Below are positions 35,228 to 47,494 of a DNA stretch of 64,000 nt, piece after piece (the stretch's first letter is position 1; every line of letters begins with the position of its first letter). The notes under the pieces are model-generated. The model saw only the letters and a program-made list of their open reading frames with translations, made no database searches and was not told where the DNA came from. The stretch is from assembly GCA_019915135.1 (NCBI GenBank), contig JAHLMK010000023.1, forward strand, positions 642,495 to 706,494. The letters run 5' to 3'. A program made the position numbers and the translations under genes. The DNA comes from Strobilurus pachycystidiatus (Eukaryota; Basidiomycota; Agaricomycetes; Agaricales; Physalacriaceae).

Positions 35228-35921
35228 TTTCAAGATAACAACACTACGTGCACGTATGAGTCATTGGATTGACATGCTGGAGGATCAAACACACCTATCC
35301 GCTCTTTCCAGTGGCGTTGTCACCCGGCTTTGTGGGAGGTTATCTTGCTCAAATAGGGTGTGGAAGGCAGGTAGCCGAGCATAGGCGGCCTCCCTGAGAA
35401 GTTTGTATCGTACTTCGAAGGTCTCGATCCTGGGAGTGAACGAAGTCGCGAGCGGCATGAGTGGCGATGAGTATGGATTGGTACAGTGTTACATAGTCTG
35501 ATCCGTGGAGTCGAGAGTTTGCCGGGTCACGTTAGCGCGGAGGAATTAGCGGTCACCGCGGTGTGACTGAGATTCTGGTGGCTGTCACTGTCGGTGTCGG
35601 CCCAAAAACTGGCTAGACTCATCATGTCGACTCGACTATTTTCTGCTATTCTTCACTTAGAACGGTCCTCGACCCGTCGGGACTCAGAAGCTCAGGAATG
35701 CTCAAGACTTGTCCTCTATGCGTACCTGATTGTGACGCGTGGTCCTGACCGAAGCTCGGAGCAAATGGTTTCTTTGTCCCATCCCCTTCTTTGTTCCTCG
35801 ATTGCGTCTCAACATAAGAGGCCGCCTCATTCACAGCGCCTCCACACGTCTACCCATCCACCCATCCACACTTGCCACTCGCCACTTGCCACTTGCCACT
35901 CGCCACTGCACGTCCGACCTA
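35228..35921. other. Intergenic with a 7-bp repeat 5' of the chaperone gene
   Basis: A (CACTYGC)n-type tandem, about six units, lies at about 35868-35908, immediately before the nucleoplasmin-like ATG at 35922. A CCATCCA run precedes it. These probably lie in the 5' UTR or core promoter. The rest shows nothing recognised. Confidence 0.5.
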
Positions 35922-36941
35922 ATGGCTGTACCTTACGAGCGGAAACACGGTCAATGGTGCATTTCTCCACGTCTTTTTTGACACAAGCAATTGCTCATTG
36001 ACATGCAGGAGTCGTACTCTCCGACCTGGACTTGAGCATCCCTGGGCTGTCCAACAAGATATAATAATTACCAACATTTCGTTTCCTGCCCAGCTGGCTG
36101 ATGAGGAGCGGTCGACCCTCGTCTTGCACCACGGCGTCACGTACGAATCTGACGACGATACCTCAAGTGTCACCAAGGTCACCATCGCATCGCTCGTTCC
36201 TCAGAAGGTACGGCATACGTCTTCCTATCTTTTCGTCAATCAACATAGCAGATCGAAACCGTCAACATTCACGTCCACTTGCCTTCGAACGTCTTGGTGG
36301 CCTTTGAGGTTACTGGTAACAAGTATGAGCTCAATTCTATGTCCTAATCCCGCTATTCACACGCCTGCAGTGACATCCATGCGTCCGGAACCTACATGTG
36401 TGCGTCGTTTTGCTGTGCTCGTTCATGAATCTTTTGACAACACCTTCTCATAGCTGTCCACATGATGAAAATTCCGGCTGAGCTCGTATGTTCACTTGCT
36501 CGTTCATCCGCTGTTATTTGAGATGACTATCTCCAGAGAGTATCGAGTGCATTCCCGCGTGCGGATTTCCGACCGAGCGTGTCTTCGGCCAACGGGGCAG
36601 GACGCCATACCGTAATCCTTTTGTGACTCTCTCGAGTGTTTGTGTTTAATCAATATCTTTGCAGAAGTCATCCAGCGGCCCGAAGGAGGAGAAGACGTCT
36701 AACAATTCGAACGCCATTCTGAAGCGTAAGCAGCAACGAGATGACCGGGAGCGGGAAGCCTCCAGTTCGAAAGCGGCTGGGAAGCGCAAAGCAGTCGACG
36801 ATTCTGATGACGGGGAGAATTATGATGCGGAGAGCTCGTCTCAGGTATGTTGGCCGCAACGCTGGTCTTGTGAACCTCTCAATCAATATCGGTCGACAGG
36901 CTCGCCAGAAGAAGAAGACCCGGGGCAGTGGCAACTAGAAG
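35922..36941 (+). CDS. Nucleoplasmin-like histone chaperone
   Basis: Exon 1 (MAVPYERKHGQ) joins through a GTGCAT...TGCAG intron to WSRTLRPGLEHPW, the start of a nucleoplasmin-like (FKBP39/Fpr N-terminal type) beta-sandwich. It continues DIIITNISFPAQLADEERST, SVTKVTIASLVPQK, then across introns IETVNIHVHLPSNVLVAFEV and TGNNDIHASGTY. The C-terminus is charged (RKQQRDDREREASSSKAAGK, then DDSDDGENYDAESS) and ends ARQKKKTRGSGN at 36941. In the related Fpr3/Fpr4 family this domain binds histones and is followed by a PPIase domain; none is present here, so it resembles a stand-alone chaperone. At least six short introns are needed, and the middle ones are less certain. Confidence 0.68.
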
Positions 36942-37019
36942 TGTTCCTCCAATATGATATGATGTTACAGTAATAGTTGCGTGCATTGAGCACACGTCAT
37001 ATCATTGCCAATATGTTTG

Positions 37020-40000
37020 GAGCCTAATTAGATGATAGGTGACAAGTCCAAGATACTTCGGAAGATAGGCAAAGGCCATCAAACATGTGATATACGTTCA
37101 ACGCACCTGGTCCCGACGGTCACCAGCCAGACCCATGAAAAGTTACATCAAACACGGAAAGCCCGTGCGGCCTTCACCGCGCATAGAGGCCCAGACACTC
37201 TTTCCGTGTCATTGCGTTCATTGCACCGACTCCACGTACATCGACCCGCGAACCAACGAGCCTCGTCAAGGAAGGTTATTCACGCAGAAGCAATGGGAGA
37301 AGCATCCCTGGAAGATCGAACAGGATAGCCGGGCGAATGCGCAGGCCATGTTCGACTACTTGGACGAGGAGGATGGGGCTGATTGCGATGAAGAGGCAGA
37401 CGGTCATGACGAAGAAGACATCAAAGCCAATGAGCTGAAGAGGGGCGCTGCGGAAGACGGAGACGGGATCCACGATGAAGGCGAGTATCCGTCTTTCCCA
37501 ATGTCCCCTGGCTCCACTCTACGACCGCCGTCGAATTCCGGTCACACTGCGCCCAGTAGCAAGCCGATCGATGACCAACTCCTCGCATACCAGGCGTGCT
37601 TTGCCAGGGTCTCATGCTGGCCGGACACCTTGAATGATATCTCTCAAACCCCGTTCGTCTTCGTCACTCCTCGTTCCAACTCCTCCCTCCCTCCCTTTTC
37701 ATCTGGTGCCGAAATTTCGGCCGCAGCTATTCCTCCACTTGACGAAACAAAGAACGCTTCACTTCTTCGCTACGTCGAGGAGCTGGAGAGGTGTCGCGGC
37801 ACGGCTGCGAGGGCAAAGCAGAGCAGAAAAGCACACCATCGTCTTGTGGGCGAAAGCATAGCTAGGGCAGTAGATCAAGCTTTTGCGCGGGTGGAGGAGA
37901 TAAAGCGGGTGAAGTATGCTCTGAGCCAGGAAGCTAATGTTGTTGATACCGGTATGTGGTTTCCCTGTTGTTGAAGACGTGCTAAGACCCTTCAGATCGT
38001 TATCACTCTTTTCTTGGCTCTCATTCCTGGAATCCAATCCCTTTCCTCTGTCTGATAACTGTATCAACGCTTAGCGCCTTCGGAATGTCCATTGACCGTG
38101 CTGCTTTTCTTCTATTCCAACTCCAACTTCTCATCATTACCGTGGCCAAAGCCTTCCAAGTTCCCGATGCCCAATGTGACGCCATTCTCAATTTTGTACC
38201 GTCGGATGTGCGTACGGCTATGAATCGTCTGCATGTCGAGCCCGTCACAAAGCCCTTCATCTGCTGTCCCCGGTGTTACGCCCTCTACGACATTCCTTCG
38301 AATCCACCGGATGGTCTCAAGTGTACCAACGTTCCCGTGCCCGGAGGCAAACCGTGCGGCCGTGGGCTTATTCGTCGGACGAACAACGATACTTGGGTTC
38401 CTACGCGCCAATACATCTACCACGATTTGAAGCAGTGGCTTGGCCGGATGTACGCACGAGCAGGGATAGAGAAGCAACTTGACCGTACTTTGAAGGAGCT
38501 CTCGTCTACAACCGGCGAGATGAAGGACATATGGGATGGGTCAGTTCTCCAAGAATTCAAGGGACCTAATGGGGTGCACCACTTTCTGGATGGTAATGGC
38601 GAGGGTCGCCTTGTGTTTGGACTGAATCAGGACGGCATGAATCCCTTTGGTAATAGCATCGGCGGGGCGAAGGTCTCAGTGGGCCCCATCTACATGGTGT
38701 GCCTCAATCTTCCACCCAATCTGCGGTATCGTGTCGAGAATATCTTCTTGGCGGGTATCATTCCTGGTCCCAAGGAGCCCTCCGGCGACCAGATAAATCA
38801 TCTGCTCAGACCTCTGGTCGACGATCTGGAAGAGGCATGGACCTCTGGATTCTACCTTTCGCGGACCTCCTCTTTCCCTTTTGGTCGGCGCGTTCGCTGC
38901 GCGCTCATTCCCATCATCGCTGATTTGCCCGCCGCGCGCCTCCTTGCAGGACTCGGATCCGGGAGGAGCACACATTGGTGCTCCGAGTGTGACCTACTCT
39001 TCGGAGACCGCGACAACCTCGACCATCTAACTCGAACACCTGCGTCACGCCAAAGCATGGCGCGAAGCGGCCGACAAGGACACTAGGGATAAACTATGGA
39101 ACGATCATCATGTGCGCTACTCGGAACTTCTACGCCTTTCATATTGGGACCCGACCAAGTATGTGACCATCGACTCAATGCATGGGTTCTATCTCGGTCT
39201 CTTTCAACGCCATTTGCGCCAGATTTGGGGGATGGACGTCACTGTAGAGGAGGGTCTTGATCTTTCTTTGCAGCGAAGTGCATACACTGCAACTGAGGAC
39301 GAAACCGCAGCTGTATTTGACCGCATCCGCCAGGGCGGGGATCACAAGAATCTTGACGAGACGGTTCTTATATCAATGTGTCGGGATGCAGGGCTAAGAT
39401 ACGCCGACTCGAAAGCAAAGCTCTATCGGAGGCTTGTCGAACATGTACGTGTATGATTGCGTCTGCTCAGCTTTTGTTTGACGGTCATGTGCGACTCTAG
39501 TATCGCCATCATGACATCCCTTCGGCGACAGCACCAGATCACCCAAACGCTTTGGGCAAACTCACACCAGAAAAGGCAGCATTCCAGACGGAAACCATGT
39601 CAGCGCTGGGGAAACACGGCGCCGACTTTCTTGCGGAAATGTGTTCTGAAGTCCTTGGAAAGCGATCTGTGAAGTCCTGGGAGGAATTGGGAAAGAGGCA
39701 AATGCTCGCCGCACTCCAAGCCGAGGTGCGTTGTAGCCAGTGCTGTTTGTTTGCATACATGCTCAAGGCACTTTCAGCGGAAAGCTCAAGGAATTGTGAG
39801 TGAGAACGGACGACTCGTACAATCGAGCACTAGCCGCCATCCCGGGAAAAAGGCGGCAAAAAGTGTCATTCTCGGAGCCAACCTTTTGGCCGAGGTGCGC
39901 AAGGATATGGACCGACGCCAGATGCCCGACTACATTGGCCGCGCTCCGACCAGACCTGGGGATGCTGGTGCACGCAAGTTCACAGCTGACCAATGGAAGT

Positions 40001-41144
40001 CCTTCTGTATCCTCCATCTTCCGTACACACTCACTCGTCTCTGGGGTTCATACCGACACAGTACCGACGAGGCAGAACAACGGAAATATCAGGCTCTCCA
40101 GAACTTCCTCCACCTTGTGAGCGCTGTCAAGCTTGCCACGGCCAAGGTCGTCACACCGGACATGATTGCGAAGTACGAGGAGGAGTACACCGCGTATCTC
40201 CGTGGTCTGCTGCAGCTGTATCCTGGAACCCGAATCGAAAGTTACCAGCATCTGATGATGCACTTTGGGACGTTCCTCAAGCGATGGGGTCCAACTCAGG
40301 CATGGCGGTGTTTTGCGTTCGAACGGTACAACGGTCTCCTACAGAAAATCCCGACAAATGGAAAATTTGGTGAGTGTTTCGCATTGGGGTGGAATTTGAG
40401 CTCATCAGCGGTCCAGGTGAAATGGAGGCGACAATGTGTACCACATTCTGTCGTCGACAAAATGTCGCTGCTTTGTATTCGCCTGAGACGCTTCCCTCTG
40501 TTCTTGCGTCGGCGCGAGAGGCGTTCTTGCGGTACCTACACTACGACGCTCGTGGAACATGGTCGGGCGATGTCAACCCAGAGGAGACACCCAACGAATT
40601 CTATTTTACCCGTGTTTCAACTCCGTTATCCTCAGATTGCTGTGACGCGTTGGCTCGTTGGAGGTTTCGTCAGGGGTTTTCACCGTCTATCGAGACTCAG
40701 ATGGGTCAACACGCCGACAAATATGTTGCTGGAAGGATGACGTTCATGACACGCAAGCAGGGCGGCGACGGCATCAGGAGTTCGAAGCTGGATCCGCATC
40801 AGGCTGTCATCACGGGCGACGGCAGAGTTGGTCTGATCAGAGAGATCTTTCTTCATACTGCTCAGGAAGGCCACCGCCAGTCGAGAAATGTGCTCCTCCT
40901 AGTTCAGCCTTTCAAAGAGCTTTCTGTTACAGAGATGGTGTACGACAACTTTCGCATTTCCTCAACGGCGAGCGGCAGGTTGGTCTCCAACAAGATGTTG
41001 CACAAGGAGATCTACTCAGTCGCCGACGTCGCGCACTGTACGGTCACTCCGCTGAAGGTGAAAGAGATTGGCACAGTTAATCATGTCTTACCTGTTGTGT
41101 ACGACGAGGTCAGTCGTCCTATTCCACAGTCTGCAGCATATTGA
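37020..41144 (+). pseudogene. Tnp2-like (CACTA/Plavaka) transposase, one frameshift
   Basis: The N-terminal exon has CHCVHCTDSTYIDPRTNEP, then GRLFTQKQWEKHP. A GTATGT...TTCAG intron at about 37.95 kb leads to DRYHSFLGSHSWNPI. The catalytic part carries Tnp2 hallmarks: FICCPRCYALYD, LNQDGMNPFGN, IYMVCLNLPPNLRYR, AGIIPGPKEPSGDQINH, LIPIIADLPAARLLAGLG, STHWCSECDLLFGD, IDSMHGFYLGLFQRHLRQIW. The DDE acids are probably the Asp of NQDG, the Asp of IADLP and the Asp of IDSMH. The C-terminal part has WRCFAFERYNGLLQK, then GKFGEMEATM. Near 39030 the frame shifts by one base (DHLTRTP versus the expected LEHLRHAKAWREA) with no usable intron, so the copy is probably inactive. No CACTA-type terminal repeats were found near either end. 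Confidence 0.82.
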
Positions 41145-41292
41145 AAGTCTCAATAGCTGCACCACGGGGAGCTTGATAGTTTTGCACATAATCTTCTGTA
41201 GTAATAGCATGCTTCGACAACCAGCGGCTTGTACAGAGAAACAAATATATACATGCATACACGAGACTTGTACTGAAAGTATCCTCTGCAGT

Positions 41293-42120
41293 CTAAAGAC
41301 GCGTTATCAGATTGTTCTCCACAGCAATAGACAAGATCTTCATTGCCTCCCCCTCCGTCCAGGTAGGAATGGGAGCTCTATCGCCCAACTCTGGGTTTGC
41401 TTTCAGTGCTGCGTTACGTCCGCGAAAGCAACCGGGCTTCTGGCTGACCAAAACGACCCAGAAGACACTTTCAGCAGCGTATTTATCATTGAAGGTGGGG
41501 TAGAGTATATTGTTCGCCTTTTTTTTGCGGTTGTTCGCAGTGACAGATGTTTTGAGCGATGCGGTATGTGTGGGGTCCAATGGGCCTTCCTGAAAGGACA
41601 CCCGAGAATCTTATGTGATCAGGCGTTTCAGCGCTGAATTATGCGGGTGGTTAAGGCCAGGACAGCTCACTATTTGACGCTTCCCGTCTTGGCGGCAAAC
41701 TTTCCAAGTCCTTCAGTGTCGGAGCTGGAGTACAGTCAATATCTTGTTAGATCAGACATTCGTTCTTTGAGGAAAAGATTCCTACCGTTGGCTAGAGGAT
41801 ACTTTGGTGGGATGGCCATCGCGAGCTCCTCAAGCGTGCTGTCGCATCTTGGCTGCTCTTGGGCATGCGACCTTGCTTTGGCCCGAGACCGTGCTAGAAT
41901 ATTTGCAACATGTTACCGTGGACCGGCTGCTGAAGATGAAGACACTAACTTCGACGCCTGAGGAAACAAATCCAAATAGCGGCGAGCATTGCGACGATGA
42001 TGAGGATGTTGCAGTCCATTGAACTCTGAGTGGCGGTGGCGCTTGACGCGGAGAGAGGATTCGCTCGTGTCGAGCCCAGGTGATTCCGGCCATCGCTTCG
42101 GCGTCACGATCAATGATCCT
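41293..42120 (-). CDS. Possible small gene, unresolved
   Basis: An open frame ending at 41293 encodes EGPLDPTHTASLKTSVTANN, then FNDKYAAESVFWVVLVSQKP and EGEAMKILSIAVENN, with a good CAG acceptor before it. Upstream exon-like pieces exist (STLEELAMAIPPKYPLAN, then PTLKDLESLPPRREAS), but I could not join all phases. The family is not recognised. It could be a real small gene or a decayed one. Confidence 0.35.
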
Positions 42121-42323
42121 CATTGGCGGACCTGATCTGCGGACCTGGTGTTTGATTTATTGGTTCCGACGGCAGTCCGACGGCTCGACACCACCGTCCG
42201 TCGAGCAGCGTCGACGGTGCAATTCAAACGGATGAAAATGTGAGCATTAAAGATATGACTGGCCACTAAGTGATATTATGTGTATTGATTGGGTTATCTG
42301 CTCTCTGGCCGCATACGATCCAA

Positions 42324-43144
42324 TTACTTGTTGTCTTCGGTGGCATCACTGCCGGTAACGAATCCGTCGTCAAGATCCTCGACCTCGTCATTCAAAATCT
42401 TCTTCTTCTTTGACACCGAGGATTTCTTCTTTGACACCGTGGATTTCTTCTTGATAGCCGGCTTCCACTTGCAGTTACGCGCATCGTGGCCCTCACCCCC
42501 GCATCTGCTGCACCGCCTGGCTTTCCGCACAGCGGGAGCATCCGTCGATTCTTTGATTCACTGTAAGTACATGAAGCACGGATGTACAGGTGCACGCACC
42601 ATTTGAGGTGCCAGCTTCAGCGAGAACAGCTGCCTTGACGTCGTCGGCGCCTTCTAAAGGTATGCAAGATGATGAGAACTCGCAGGACGGATGTTGATAG
42701 TACTGACCATCCCCGGAACCACTTGTGTTCCCGACATTGAGTCCTTTGGAATTGTCTTAGTCGCGAAGCATTGATGAGAAATCCATGAGAGGTATGCAAT
42801 ATATGGCGTACCGCTATCCTCAAGTTGTTCTTTACACACAACTGGCTCTTGATCAAGCGGTATATCGGTACCTTCGTTCCTTGCGCGTTTCGTTGGGCGG
42901 AGAGCCGTTGTTGGTGAGGGCTCACGCTCATCTTCAGTGTCTGACGGGGTCATCGCAGCCCTCTTGAGAGTACGAGATACAGGCCCTAATGTGAGACATC
43001 GTCAGCATACAGACACACCGCCACTAATGACAATGAAGAGTCACCGTCGTTGGGAGTGGAGACACTATTCACGAGCTGGCTCACGAAGTCTTCTAGCGTC
43101 ATTACGCGTTTAACAGGTTTGGGCTTCCTTTCGATGGCAGACAT
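42324..43144 (-). CDS. CCHC zinc-knuckle protein
   Basis: The start at 43144 reads MSAIERKPKPVKRVMTLEDF and SQLVNSVSTPNDG. A GTGACT...CATTAG intron leads to PVSRTLKRAAMTPSDTED and a basic stretch. Further short introns follow at about 42.82, 42.69 and 42.58 kb. The last exon has CSRCGGEGHDARNC, a perfect C-X2-C-X4-H-X4-C zinc knuckle, followed by a Lys/Ser tail (KKKSTVSKKKSSVSKKKK) and an acidic end. Zinc knuckles bind single-stranded nucleic acid. Retroviral Gag-like origin is possible, but no gag or pol neighbours are present. The function is unknown. Confidence 0.6.
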
Positions 43145-43531
43145 GGATTGCAGGTGCGTTGGCGTGAGGAGTTGGCAATGAAAGAGATAAGGATATCAAT
43201 ATTGCGGTCGCAATTATACACGTGACATGACGAGTGGCACGTCGATCGGATTCGTGGTGACCGCGTTCAGCTTTCGTTGGTCTTCTGCATCCACGCTACC
43301 ACCTTCTGCAAGATTATCCTCAGATTTCATCTCGCATGTTGCACCAAGGTGCGTCCATAATACTGCATCCCACCTCCTCCCTCACAAACAGTTGGTTTCC
43401 CAGTCATCGAGGAGGCTCTCGCCGGTCATGCCACTGAGATCGCCTCAATCGCAGGAACGCTGCTTTGGAATACTTTTGACTTCTTCCACGGGCCTTCAAG
43501 CCGCACTCACTCTTTGCAACCTTCCGCCTCT

Positions 43532-44529
43532 ATGTCTCTTAGACGTCTTCTTTTGCTGACACTAGCAATCGTCGCCACCATCTCTTCCTTGTTCTATTAT
43601 ATTCGCTCAACGCCGGATCCAGCTTCAACCACCGGCCCTCTGGCTGGTGCGCCTGAAACCGTTCATGTGTGGGGAACATCTCAGCTCTCAGAGATCGCCG
43701 GCGGCGCTCATAAGCGCCTTTCGGACGCTAAAGCCAGCTTATCGGCTTTCAAGCCCAAAGACTTTGTTACCGTTGAGGGATCGGACATGATGAGCTGGTC
43801 CGAGACCTTGAGCACTATGTCGCTTGATATAGTGGTCGATCTCAACTCGCTGACACAGAAAATACGACGCGAACTCACGTTGTGAGCTTTATTCTAAATA
43901 AACTTGCAGAAGTCTCACTCACGCGCTTTTTTAGCCTGTTTTTCGTATATCAAGAGGTCCATACCGCCTATGGCGATATGAGTGGCTTGTCGCTTCGGCT
44001 TAAGGGCCAAGTGTCATTATCAAACGGGGCTCGTTGTATACTTCAGTCCATGAAGGGAGTAGAGGTGACAGCGTGTGCGATCGCGGGCGAACTCGACCTC
44101 CTCATCTCCCAAACGGACCGTCTTCTCTCGGTGCTGAGCTCGGAGATTATGGCACGAGAGGGTAGCTTTGTACCCTGGAAATGGTGGCGAAGAGGACAGG
44201 ATGACCGCTTGCTTGCTTTGCGCAGCGATGTCACCGACGCTCTTGACCGGCTGAAGAAAGCACAACTCGGTGTTCGCTCTCTCCATGCGGACATGCTCTC
44301 GCTAATCAGCGACGCCGATCCACTGCAGGACACTTATCACTTCTTACCGGAGACGACCATCATAGGCCGACATATCCTGGGTATTGTGGGCATGCGTGTC
44401 TCCCAATATTTGCGCACCGAAGGGGAAGTCGACGCCGTGGCAGTTATCAGTAAGAGGGTTTTGGAAGCAGTGGGAGTGGGCAGCAGGACGGACGTCGAGA
44501 GTAGTCCCATTGCGACCAGTAGCATATGA
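43532..44529 (+). CDS. Signal-anchored helical protein, unknown
   Basis: The ATG at 43532 gives MSLRRLLLLTLAIVATISSL, an N-terminal signal peptide or type II anchor. Exon 1 continues AHKRLSDAKASLSAFKPKDF. A 74-bp GTGAGC...CAAG intron leads to EVHTAYGDMSGLSLRLKGQV, LISQTDRLLSVLSSEIM, ALDRLKKAQLGVRSLHADML and a C-terminus ending SSPIATSSI. The heptad-like Leu pattern suggests extended helices on the luminal or exterior side. About 300 residues. The family is not recognised. Confidence 0.6.
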
Positions 44530-45289
44530 CCGATACATAACTAATGATTTGATACACTCTCCGCTCTTGAATTCGAGGGCTGAGTGTTCCGAATGCGGCG
44601 AAGCTCGCCCGGCATTCATGGGTAAGGTCGACCGGGCAAGACAGGGATTATCTCCTCGCTGACGGACCAGATGATAACCATGCTCAGGCATGAAGACGAA
44701 AAGGTCTGGATCTCCGCCGGGAGAACCACGTTGTTGGTAGACTTTGAACTGGCTGCCAGTGGTGGCTGACCTCACTCCTTGGGTCGGGTCCTCGGACGTA
44801 CTCCTCATGACGACCAATTCTCGCACTGATAAGGAGGTTTCGACATGCCGGAGTGTGGCCGCGCTTTGAACGTGCTCCGTCGCATACATCATCGCAAAAC
44901 TGTGGGATGAGACTTTGACGTTTCAAGTCAAACGAGCTCTTCCTAATGTATCACAACACCACTGTGGGATCAGCATGAGGCGATGTGCCAAATTACCTTG
45001 GACTCATGATCGGTGCGAGGCCTGGCAGATGCAGCCCGTTTCGTTTGATACGCATGCTTCATTTGAGTGGCCGACTGGGTATCGCACTATGCATGAGTTT
45101 AATATCAGTCGGGATGTCCCAATATCCGCAGATCAAGTAATTATAATGCACCCCACATCGTCAATTGAAGCAGCTCTAAGTTAAGCCTCACCTTCTATAT
45201 GCCTCATGCAGGTCATTGCCGTATGTGGCGTGTACTTTTCGAGAAGACACCGACGCCGTAAAGCTAAAGCTCCGCCTTAAATAACAGTC
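44530..45289. other. Mostly intergenic, possible minus-strand remnant
   Basis: A minus-strand frame (44892 down to about 44560, MMYATEHVQSAATLRHVETS) and a plus-strand frame (44915-45184) are open but have no recognisable domain or clear splice partners. The former overlaps the end of the preceding gene antisense. Neither is claimed as a gene. Confidence 0.3.
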
Positions 45290-46219
45290 ATGCTGGCGTC
45301 TTCTGTTCAGACAGCTACTACCATGATTTCCTACCAGGAACTTTGTTCCGAGTTTGAATCCGAATACCCCATCATCGACCGTGTCGCTCTCGAAACGGCC
45401 ATTAAGAACGGGACTGACCCCGTCGACGTCGCCACCGTCTTTAACAATTTTTTCGAAAACGTCAAGTCGGTCGTTTTTCGCATGGGAATCATCATGTGAG
45501 TCTACGCTCAGTCGACTAGAAGGTATTCAATATTCGCCAGGGTGCAAGGTCACACCCATTCGCACAAGATGCGCGATCTTCTCGACGAAATCATATACGA
45601 GAGTTTGAAAACGTATTGTCCGGCACTGGCCGTGACGATGCGCCTCGTGCAACTGCACGCAAATGCTGAATATGTCCAGGAGTCTACGAGACCTTGGTCA
45701 ACAATCGCTGCCCACCTTACCTTTATCCTGCTGCTAGTCCGATCCGAAACAGAGGGGTTTCTTCACCGCTATGGGGCTCTTCGTCATCTACAGTACGGTA
45801 CTGGTTTTGTAAGGTGGATTCAACTGACTAAGTACATGTATAGCCCCCTACATGACTTACCTTATGTACCGCACGCCCGTCAGGGCACCCCATTCGCCCT
45901 CATCGGCCAAATGATCAACTTCCCGGACCTTCTGGGGATGTCGCCGGACGAGTGGGATTTGGACACGGAGGAAGCCCGGCGGCGCAGGCAGAACAAGGCA
46001 GAATGTTCCGCCACGATTGACGATGCTGGAAACACTCGACGGCGGGGGAATGACAAACATGCATATGGGCAGAAGAGGAGAAGGCCTTACATGAGACCTC
46101 ATCATTTTTCTTCACCGTCCTCTCCATCCTCCTCCTCCTCCTCCTCCTCCTCTCCATCCCGAGCCACTAGCGGCAGAAAGCGACCGACACCGGCGGGCAT
46201 GAAGCATTGGCCGGATTGA
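45290..46219 (+). CDS. Unknown protein with an antisense-derived tail
   Basis: Exons 45290-45495 and 45541-46219, joined by a 45-bp GTGAGT...GCCAG intron, give 294 residues. The N-terminal part reads MISYQELCSEFESEYPIIDR, then VFNNFFENVKSVVFR; the middle has ALAVTMRLVQLHANAEYV and AAHLTFILLLVRSETEGFL. No family is recognised. The C-terminal third is basic and Ser/Arg-rich, ending in a Ser run and SGRKRPTPAGMKHWPD. These last 30 or so codons lie exactly opposite the SPT5-like exon 1 fragment at the inner end of the right repeat arm: antisense of MPAGVGRF is KRPTPAGM, antisense of poly-Glu is poly-Ser. The tail was therefore probably acquired when the repeat arm landed here. Confidence 0.55.
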
Positions 46220-46343
46220 CGTGTTTTTTTTCGGGTTGTCGCACAATGTATAGATATATATATGTAGCGGACAATATTCACTCGTAACTGGAGATTTTCA
46301 TTGTGGTGCTATTTAGTGTCTATACTGATAACTTACCGTCGAC

Positions 46344-46903
46344 ATGGGCGCGCCAGGCCCACCAGGACCAGATTGGTCGCGGTGGTTAGAAGCAAAATGG
46401 GAAAGATTAGTCAGCGTCGGGTGCCTTCACTTGAGGGAGCCGGCATCAACTCACTAGTGTACCGGCAAGCTTGGTTCCGGTGCATCAGTGAGTTGATCGA
46501 GGGGTGCTCTAAGGCGGGCACCAAACAACTGCAAAGCTTTTCCCATCTTGTCCGCACCCACCATGCATGCATCGGTGAAGTGAGCACTTTTGCACAAAGT
46601 CACGCGCTGTTCATCGACGTATCATACCTGATGCTTGGACCACGCGCAGGACAGCTGAATTTACGAGACTATCTGAAGAGGACTCAAGCATTCTTCCCAA
46701 GAAGAAAGACATGTCGGTGCTCTGTACGGGTCTTTTCCTCTCTTCTTGTGCTCCAGGTACTTACGAGCGCATCAAATCATGATGAATGCACCAACGGAGG
46801 ACCACACTTTCTCTCACGGAGGCGGAACAAAAAATCGTTCAATATTCCCTGTGATGATCTCTCCTCGCGTAAAAGCTTCGGCCACATTCAATTGAAGGTT
46901 TGA
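46344..46903 (+). CDS. P4, right-arm copy, unknown protein
   Basis: Mirror of 4316-4875, with the same ATG (MGAPGPPGPDW) and the same proposed 68-bp intron. A few residues differ from the left copy (EAG/GAG, WSR/WFR, VGT/VST, SYA/SHA). The coding status is less sure than for P1 because the intron choice is not forced. The SPT5-like fragment normally divergent from P4 is here part of the preceding gene, read antisense. Confidence 0.5.
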
Positions 46904-47154
46904 CATTTGTCGCTCACTCGAATTCGATGGCTGCCCAGCATCTCTCGTGAAATTGTCATGATCATGTACGACTTCGTCATATGGGTCTTCGCAAGCATGA
47001 AGGGCAAGGCTGCATACTCGCAGAGAGGGGTTGCTGGCCGGAGGAAGGCACGTCCGTTTCTCATCTCTATACGAACTTCAATGACGGGGACGCCTAGGTG
47101 ATCGTGTACAGCAGCTCATCCGTCATGCAGGTTCCGTTCCCAAAATCGGGTGCC

Positions 47155-47244
47155 ATGAAAATAGCGTCCGCGCGCCCCCTTGTCGTGGGTTTTGGGCTTA
47201 GCCTTCGGGTGACCAAGCAGTGCGTTAAAACGGGACTCTGGTGA
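47155..47244 (+). pseudogene. P2 5'-exon fragment, right arm
   Basis: Mirror of 3975-4064. It reads MKIASARPLVVG and VTKQ, then meets a GTGAGC donor at the conserved intron site, with no P2 second exon downstream. Confidence 0.55.
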
Positions 47245-47494
47245 GCGGGTGTCTTGGAAGGATGGAACACCGCTTGCTGTCTCAACGTGGGCTGTCAACT
47301 CTGCTCATAGAATAGAAAACTCATGATTCTACAGCTAACAAGACAAGAAGCACAGCGCGATGGAAATAACTTAAGAGGAAAATCAAATAACACAAGCAGA
47401 GTAATACATATGGGCCGTCTGGATCGCAATGGTGGCGGCGATCAGCACTGATGGAAGCGGAAGAACGAGCATCTTTTCATCATCAACCACCACC

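Noticed and set aside
37020..41144. Terminal CACTA/TAGTG ends for the transposase
   Set aside because: No such ends were seen within a few hundred bases of either side.
42324..43144. Retrotransposon Gag for the CCHC protein
   Set aside because: No protease, reverse transcriptase or integrase sequence and no LTRs nearby; a single-knuckle cellular protein fits better.
5110..46110. Mating-type locus inside the inverted repeat
   Set aside because: No homeodomain (WFxNRR) or seven-TM pheromone receptor or CAAX pheromone precursor was seen among the readable genes.
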